Part shown: positions 43,204 through 46,820 of the stretch, piece after piece | Layout: each line of letters begins with the position of its first letter | Position numbering within the stretch: position 1 is the first letter of the stretch | Source: Arthrobacter sp. ZGTC131 | GTDB taxonomy: Bacteria; Actinomycetota; Actinomycetes; Actinomycetales; Micrococcaceae | Direction: 5' to 3' | Assembly (NCBI RefSeq): GCF_002929275.1 | Contig: NZ_PJIK01000022.1 | Location: 1 to 46,820 of the forward strand | Length of the DNA stretch: 46,820 bases | Notes under the pieces: model-generated | Databases searched by the model: none | What the model saw: the letters and a program-made list of their open reading frames with translations, nothing else | Told to the model about the DNA's origin: nothing | Translations under genes and position numbers: made by a program

Positions 43204-43212
43204 GGGCATTTC

Positions 43213-43226
43213 GGCACGAACGTACC
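43213..43226. promoter_or_regulatory. HipB operator candidate, distal
   Basis: Second identical copy of GGCACGAACGTACC, 70 bp (about seven helical turns) from the first, so both lie on the same face of the DNA and a repression loop is possible. Confidence 0.7.
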
Positions 43227-43265
43227 TATTGGTTGCAGTATCTATGCCCCTCGACTACGTCCCAG

Positions 43266-43295
43266 TTGACACTCCCCTGTGATCCGTGCCATATT
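43266..43295 (+). promoter_or_regulatory. Promoter of the asparagine-operon regulator
   Basis: TTGACA (43266-43271), 18-nt spacer, CATATT (43290-43295). The GTG at 43302 is six bases after the -10 box, so the transcript is predicted to start at the start codon. Confidence 0.5.
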
Positions 43296-43301
43296 TCAAG
43301 G

Positions 43302-44015
43302 GTGAACCTGTCAGACAGCCGGACAGCCGGACAGCAAAGCGGAGGAGCCATTCCGCTTGCCCGCCTCAGCGCCGCCGAGGCTGTCTTCAACGCCATCCGC
43401 GGCGACATCGAAAGCGGACACGTCGCCGTCGGCGCCAAACTCAGCTCCGAGGCGGCCCTTGCTCAGCAGTACGGCGTCAGCCGCTCGGTGATCCGCGAGG
43501 CCCTCCGGTCCTGCACCGCCCTCGGCCTGACCGTGACCCGCACCGGCCGAGGCACGTTCGTCGTCGCCGACCACGTGGCCAACGACCTCGTACTCGGCCA
43601 GTTCTCCGCCCGTGACCTGACCGAGGCCCGGCCGCACATCGAAGTTCCCGCCGCAGGGCTCGCCGCCGATCGCCGGACCGCCGAGGACCTGGACGTGCTC
43701 CGTGCGATGGTGGCGTCCATGTCCGTGGAAACCGACCCCGAAGCCTGGGTGGTGCTCGATTCCGCCTTCCATGCCGCGATTGCCCGGGCCAGCGGCAACA
43801 AGGTCTTCGAAAGCGTCGTGGCGGACATCCGTGACGCCCTGACCCACCAGTCCGAAACACTGAACCTGGTGACCGACCGCCAGCACGCTTCCGACGTCGA
43901 ACACCAGCGCATCCTCAATGCCATCGAAGCGGGATCCGCCGCAGAAGCCAGTGCCGCCATGAGCGCACACCTTCGCGCCGTGGGCGACGCCCTCGACTCC
44001 ATCCTCAGCCAGTAA
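43302..44015 (+). CDS. GntR-family regulator (FadR/FCD type) of asparagine genes
   Basis: A 237-residue regulator. Winged helix at about residues 20-90 (LSAAEAVFNAIRGDIESGHVAVGAKLSSEAALAQQYGVSRSVIREALRSCTALGLTVTRTGRGTFV), then a helical FCD domain with SAFHAAIARASGNK, EHQRILNAIEAG and MSAHLRAVGDAL. It lies 30 nt upstream of the asparaginase gene and likely senses an amino or dicarboxylic acid. The GTG at 43302 agrees with the promoter spacing for a leaderless mRNA. Confidence 0.9.
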   Translation: MNLSDSRTAGQQSGGAIPLARLSAAEAVFNAIRGDIESGHVAVGAKLSSEAALAQQYGVSRSVIREALRSCTALGLTVTRTGRGTFVVADHVANDLVLGQFSARDLTEARPHIEVPAAGLAADRRTAEDLDVLRAMVASMSVETDPEAWVVLDSAFHAAIARASGNKVFESVVADIRDALTHQSETLNLVTDRQHASDVEHQRILNAIEAGSAAEASAAMSAHLRAVGDALDSILSQ

Positions 44016-44045
44016 CCGCCCAGCCAGATACAGCCCAAGGACTCC

Positions 44046-45119
44046 ATGCTTTCGCCTGCCTTGCCCGTCCATGCCCGGGACCACACAGCCCCGGACCTCG
44101 CGGCCCCCGACTTCACGGCCCTGCCCCGGCACGCCGCCCTGGCAGTCCAGACCCGCGACGGGCTCGTGGAAAGCATCCACTACGGCTCACTCATCGCCAC
44201 CGCGCCCGACGGCGGCACCCTGCTGTCCGCCGGGGAGCCGCAGGCGGCGTTCTATCCGCGGTCGTCGCTGAAGCCACTGCAGGCCGTGGCCATGGTCCGG
44301 GCCGGACTCGACCTCCCCGCCGACCTCCTGGCCCTCACCGCCGCGAGCCACTCCGGAGCCGCCGGGCACCGCGACGGTGCCCTCCGCATCCTGCGGCTGC
44401 ACGGGCTCACTGCCACGGCCCTGGAAAACAGCACTGACCTCCCCTACGGCGTCCCCGAGCGCGAAGAATGGCTCCGCGAGGGCGGTCTTCCCACCCAGAT
44501 CACCCAGAACTGCTCCGGCAAGCACGCGGCCATGGCCGCCACATGCGTCATCAACGGCTGGCCGGTTCGGGGCTACCTCCACCCCGCGCACCCGCTGCAG
44601 AAGCTCGTGGCGCAGACGGTGGCGGAACTGACCGGCGAGGAGCCGTCCGGTACCAGCACCGACGGCTGCGGCACCCCGCTGTTCGCCCTGACCCTCGCCG
44701 GCATGGCCCGGGCCTTCGGCCGACTCGCCTCCGCGGAACTTCCGGACGGCGCGTCCGCCCCGGAAAGCCCGGAAGCCGCCGTCGCGCATGCCATGCGGAA
44801 CCATCCGGAGATGGTGGCCGGCGAAGGCCGCGACGTCACCGAGCTCATGCGCCTCGTGCCGGGCCTGCTCGCCAAGGACGGTTTTGAGGGCATCCAGCTG
44901 GTGGGCCTGCCGGACGGCCGGGCCATCGCGCTCAAGATTTCCGACGGCGGCGATCGCGCCCGTATGCCCGTCACGGTGCGCGCGCTGGAAGGGCTCGACG
45001 TCGACACCGCCCCGCTGGCGGGCCTCGCCACCGGCGCCGTCCTCGGCGGCGGCAAACCCGTGGGCCTGCTGCAGGCCGCAGATTTTTCCTCCCTTGTCCC
45101 TGCCAATGACGCCAAATAA
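44046..45119 (+). CDS. L-asparaginase, Rhizobium-type (class 3)
   Basis: A 357-residue asparaginase of the Rhizobium etli AnsA-like family, unrelated to the E. coli enzymes. Active-site groups are visible: Ser-Ser-x-Lys in YPRSSLKPLQA, Ser in TAASHSGAAGH, Cys and Lys in NCSGKHAAM, and Cys in STDGCGTP. It hydrolyses asparagine to aspartate and ammonia in the cytoplasm. The next gene, nine bases downstream, converts the aspartate to fumarate. Confidence 0.92.
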   Translation: MLSPALPVHARDHTAPDLAAPDFTALPRHAALAVQTRDGLVESIHYGSLIATAPDGGTLLSAGEPQAAFYPRSSLKPLQAVAMVRAGLDLPADLLALTAASHSGAAGHRDGALRILRLHGLTATALENSTDLPYGVPEREEWLREGGLPTQITQNCSGKHAAMAATCVINGWPVRGYLHPAHPLQKLVAQTVAELTGEEPSGTSTDGCGTPLFALTLAGMARAFGRLASAELPDGASAPESPEAAVAHAMRNHPEMVAGEGRDVTELMRLVPGLLAKDGFEGIQLVGLPDGRAIALKISDGGDRARMPVTVRALEGLDVDTAPLAGLATGAVLGGGKPVGLLQAADFSSLVPANDAK

Positions 45120-45128
45120 GGACCGCCC

Positions 45129-46544
45129 ATGAACGAAACCCAGACACTCCCGGACGTCCGGTCCGAGCACGATCTCCTCGGCGACCGGGACGTTCCCGCC
45201 GCCGCGTACTGGGGGGTGCACACCCTCCGCGCCGTGGAAAACTTCCCCATCACCGGCCAGCAGCTGTCCTCCAACATGCACCTGGTCCGCGGCCTCGCCG
45301 CCGTGAAACTCGCCGCCGCCCGTACGAACCTGGAGCTCGGGCTGCTGGACGCCGAGCGCGCCGCCGCCATCGAGCAGGCCTGCACCGACGTCATGAACGG
45401 CCGGCTCAGCGAGCAGTTCGTGGTGGACGTCATCCAGGGCGGCGCCGGAACGTCGTCGAACATGAACGCCAACGAGGTCATCGCCAACCGGGCCCTGGAA
45501 ATCCTGGGCCACCCCAAGGGCGACTACGCGCGGCTGCACCCCAACGACCACGTCAACCTCAGCCAGTCCACCAACGACGTCTACCCCACCGCGGTGAAGC
45601 TCGGCACCATCTTCGCCGCGCGGGAACTGCTGTCCTCCCTGGCCGAGCTGGAGGAGGCGTTCGCGGAAAAGGCCATGGAGTTCCGCACCGTGGTGAAGAT
45701 GGGGCGGACCCAGCTCCAGGACGCCGTGCCCATGACCCTCGGCCAGGAGTTCGGCACCTACGCCATCACCATCGGCGAGGACCGGCTCAGGCTGGCCGAG
45801 GCGGACCTGCTGATCCACGAGATCAACCTCGGCGCCACGGCCATCGGCACCGGCCTGAACGCCCCTCCCGGGTACGCCGAGGCAGCCTGCCGCCACCTGG
45901 CCGAGATCACCGGCCTGCCGCTCGTCACCGCCGTCGACCTCATCGAAGCCACCCAGGACGTGGGCGCGTTCGTGCACCTCTCCGGCGTGCTCAAGCGCGT
46001 GGCCGTGAAGCTCTCCAAGATCTGCAACGACCTCCGCCTGCTCTCCTCCGGCCCGCGCGCCGGCTTCGGCGAGATCAACCTTCCCGCCGTCCAGTCCGGC
46101 TCCTCCATCATGCCCGGCAAAATCAACCCGGTGATCCCGGAAGTGGTCAGCCAGGTGGCCTACGAAGTCATCGGCAACGACGTCACCATCACCATGGCCG
46201 CCGAAGCCGGGCAACTCCAGCTCAACGCCTTCGAACCCATCATCGTGCACAGCCTGCACAAGAGCATCTCCCACCTCGAGGCAGCCTGCCGCACCCTCAC
46301 GGCGCGCTGCGTCCGCGGCATCACCGCCAACACCGAACACCTCCGCCTCACCGTGGAACAATCCATCGGCCTGGTCACGGCACTGAACCCGCACCTGGGC
46401 TACGCCACCGCCACCGCAATCGCCCAGGAAGCCCTCGCCACCGGCCGGGGCGTGGCCGAACTCGTCCTCGAACACGGCCTCCTCACCGCCGAACAGCTCC
46501 AGGAACTCCTCAGCCCCGAACGCCTGGCCAACCTCAGCAAATAG
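45129..46544 (+). CDS. aspA: Aspartate ammonia-lyase
   Basis: A 471-residue aspartase of the fumarase/aspartase superfamily. GAGTSSNMNANEVIANRA, HPNDHVNLSQSTNDVYPTA, MGRTQLQDAVPMTLGQEF and the flexible catalytic loop GSSIMPGKINPVIPEV are present; full length (E. coli AspA 478). It makes fumarate and ammonia from aspartate. Together with the asparaginase upstream and the permease downstream it forms an asparagine-use operon. Confidence 0.96.
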   Translation: MNETQTLPDVRSEHDLLGDRDVPAAAYWGVHTLRAVENFPITGQQLSSNMHLVRGLAAVKLAAARTNLELGLLDAERAAAIEQACTDVMNGRLSEQFVVDVIQGGAGTSSNMNANEVIANRALEILGHPKGDYARLHPNDHVNLSQSTNDVYPTAVKLGTIFAARELLSSLAELEEAFAEKAMEFRTVVKMGRTQLQDAVPMTLGQEFGTYAITIGEDRLRLAEADLLIHEINLGATAIGTGLNAPPGYAEAACRHLAEITGLPLVTAVDLIEATQDVGAFVHLSGVLKRVAVKLSKICNDLRLLSSGPRAGFGEINLPAVQSGSSIMPGKINPVIPEVVSQVAYEVIGNDVTITMAAEAGQLQLNAFEPIIVHSLHKSISHLEAACRTLTARCVRGITANTEHLRLTVEQSIGLVTALNPHLGYATATAIAQEALATGRGVAELVLEHGLLTAEQLQELLSPERLANLSK

Positions 46545-46555
46545 CCACAGCCCCA

Positions 46556-46606
46556 GGTCTCGACAAACTCAACCAGCCTCCACTGCTGGTTGAGCCTGTC
46601 GAAACC
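46556..46606. repeat. Dispersed palindromic repeat between aspA and the permease
   Basis: Arms 46556-46577 and 46585-46606 (7-nt loop) pair at 19 of 22 positions. The right arm contains GGTTGAGCCTGTCGAAACC, the family core shared with 10146-10185 and 15343-15397. It could dampen transcription or stabilise the aspA mRNA end; the permease may be expressed partly by read-through. Confidence 0.75.
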
Positions 46607-46662
46607 ACCGCTCGACCAGCGACCACCGCTGGACCCCCGAACCGGAAACCAAAGGATCCCCC

Positions 46663-46820
46663 ATGTCCAATCCCCAACAGGGCACCGCGACCCAGGCGGC
46701 CATCACGGACCACACGGTCCCGGCCCAGGCGCACGCCACCGAATCCCTCCTTCACGCGGAGGACAAGGGCTACCACAAGAGCCTGAAACCGCGGCAGATC
46801 CAAATGATCGCCATCGGCGG
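46663..46820 (+). CDS. Amino-acid permease (N-terminal part, cut by window end)
   Basis: The first 52 codons run to the right edge: a hydrophilic Gln/Ala/Thr-rich start, then HAEDKGYHKSLKPRQIQMIAIGG, the well-known opening of AAT/AnsP-type amino acid permeases just before helix 1. AAAGGA lies six bases before the ATG. Position after the asparaginase and aspartase genes suggests asparagine or aspartate import. Confidence 0.85.
   Translation, partial: MSNPQQGTATQAAITDHTVPAQAHATESLLHAEDKGYHKSLKPRQIQMIAIG

Noticed and set aside
43143-43226. Repeats before hipB as a CRISPR-like or integration site
   Set aside because: Only two 14-bp copies flanking a promoter; operators are the simpler explanation.
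44187-46475. A 762-codon open frame opposite ansA and aspA
   Set aside because: Gly/Val/His/Asp-rich antisense shadow with no domain; the plus strand carries two well-known enzymes.

Overview
The window is high-GC (roughly 65-70 %), densely coded DNA with actinobacterial habits: GTG and occasional TTG starts, many 4-nt ATGA/GTGA gene overlaps, -10 boxes placed directly in front of start codons, a DtxR/IdeR-type iron box, and an actinobacterial rrn leader motif. The proteins and the short palindromic repeats fit the Micrococcaceae (Arthrobacter/Pseudarthrobacter group). This is an inference from gene style; no 16S sequence lies inside the window.

Layout. (1) 1-1273: leader of an rRNA operon running off the left edge, then rpmB-rpmG-rpsN in zinc-free versions. 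(2) 1728-4421: two related SGNH hydrolases around a MarR regulator and a YciI-like protein. (3) 4703-10082: a five-gene iron-siderophore uptake operon (Tat/lipoprotein binding protein, two permeases, ATPase, siderophore-interacting reductase) behind an iron box; both permease genes carry a palindromic element read in frame. (4) 10203-10916: a lipoprotein ending in a repeat-derived terminator. (5) 11138-16897: a Wadjet/MksBEF-type SMC operon jetA-jetB-jetC with no jetD in the adjoining sequence. (6) 17199-25490: small membrane proteins, a long acyl-CoA dehydrogenase, YchJ, an aldo/keto reductase, an NmrA-like SDR and a sulfite-oxidase-like molybdoenzyme. (7) 25524-31406: an apparently uncharacterised catabolic module with a divergent promoter: SDR and TIM-barrel isomerase to the left; MHS transporter, split transketolase and GntR regulator to the right. 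Matching inverted repeats sit in the divergent promoter and in front of the regulator.

(8) 31451-34473: DUF4397 surface protein, class F sortase, ECF sigma factor and zinc-binding anti-sigma factor in one operon. (9) 34607-37810: S4 protein, then a three-gene overlapping operon: STAS-like protein with a His-rich tail, DUF4389 membrane protein with a collagen-like segment, and a DHFR-like reductase. (10) 38042-41491: YtcJ-type amidohydrolase, a GIY-YIG-like protein, a SnoaL-like protein and a uracil-DNA-glycosylase-like protein. (11) 41534-43125: hipBA with paired operators around its promoter. (12) 43302-46820: asparagine catabolism: FadR-type regulator, Rhizobium-type asparaginase, aspartate ammonia-lyase and the start of an amino-acid permease.

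Most notable: the jetABC operon without jetD; the 25.5-31.4 kb module, which has a transketolase but no kinase or aldolase; and at least two families of palindromic repeats that have become coding sequence (permease N-termini, JetB N-terminus) or a terminator. No tRNA, complete rRNA, CRISPR array, transposase or phage gene was seen.
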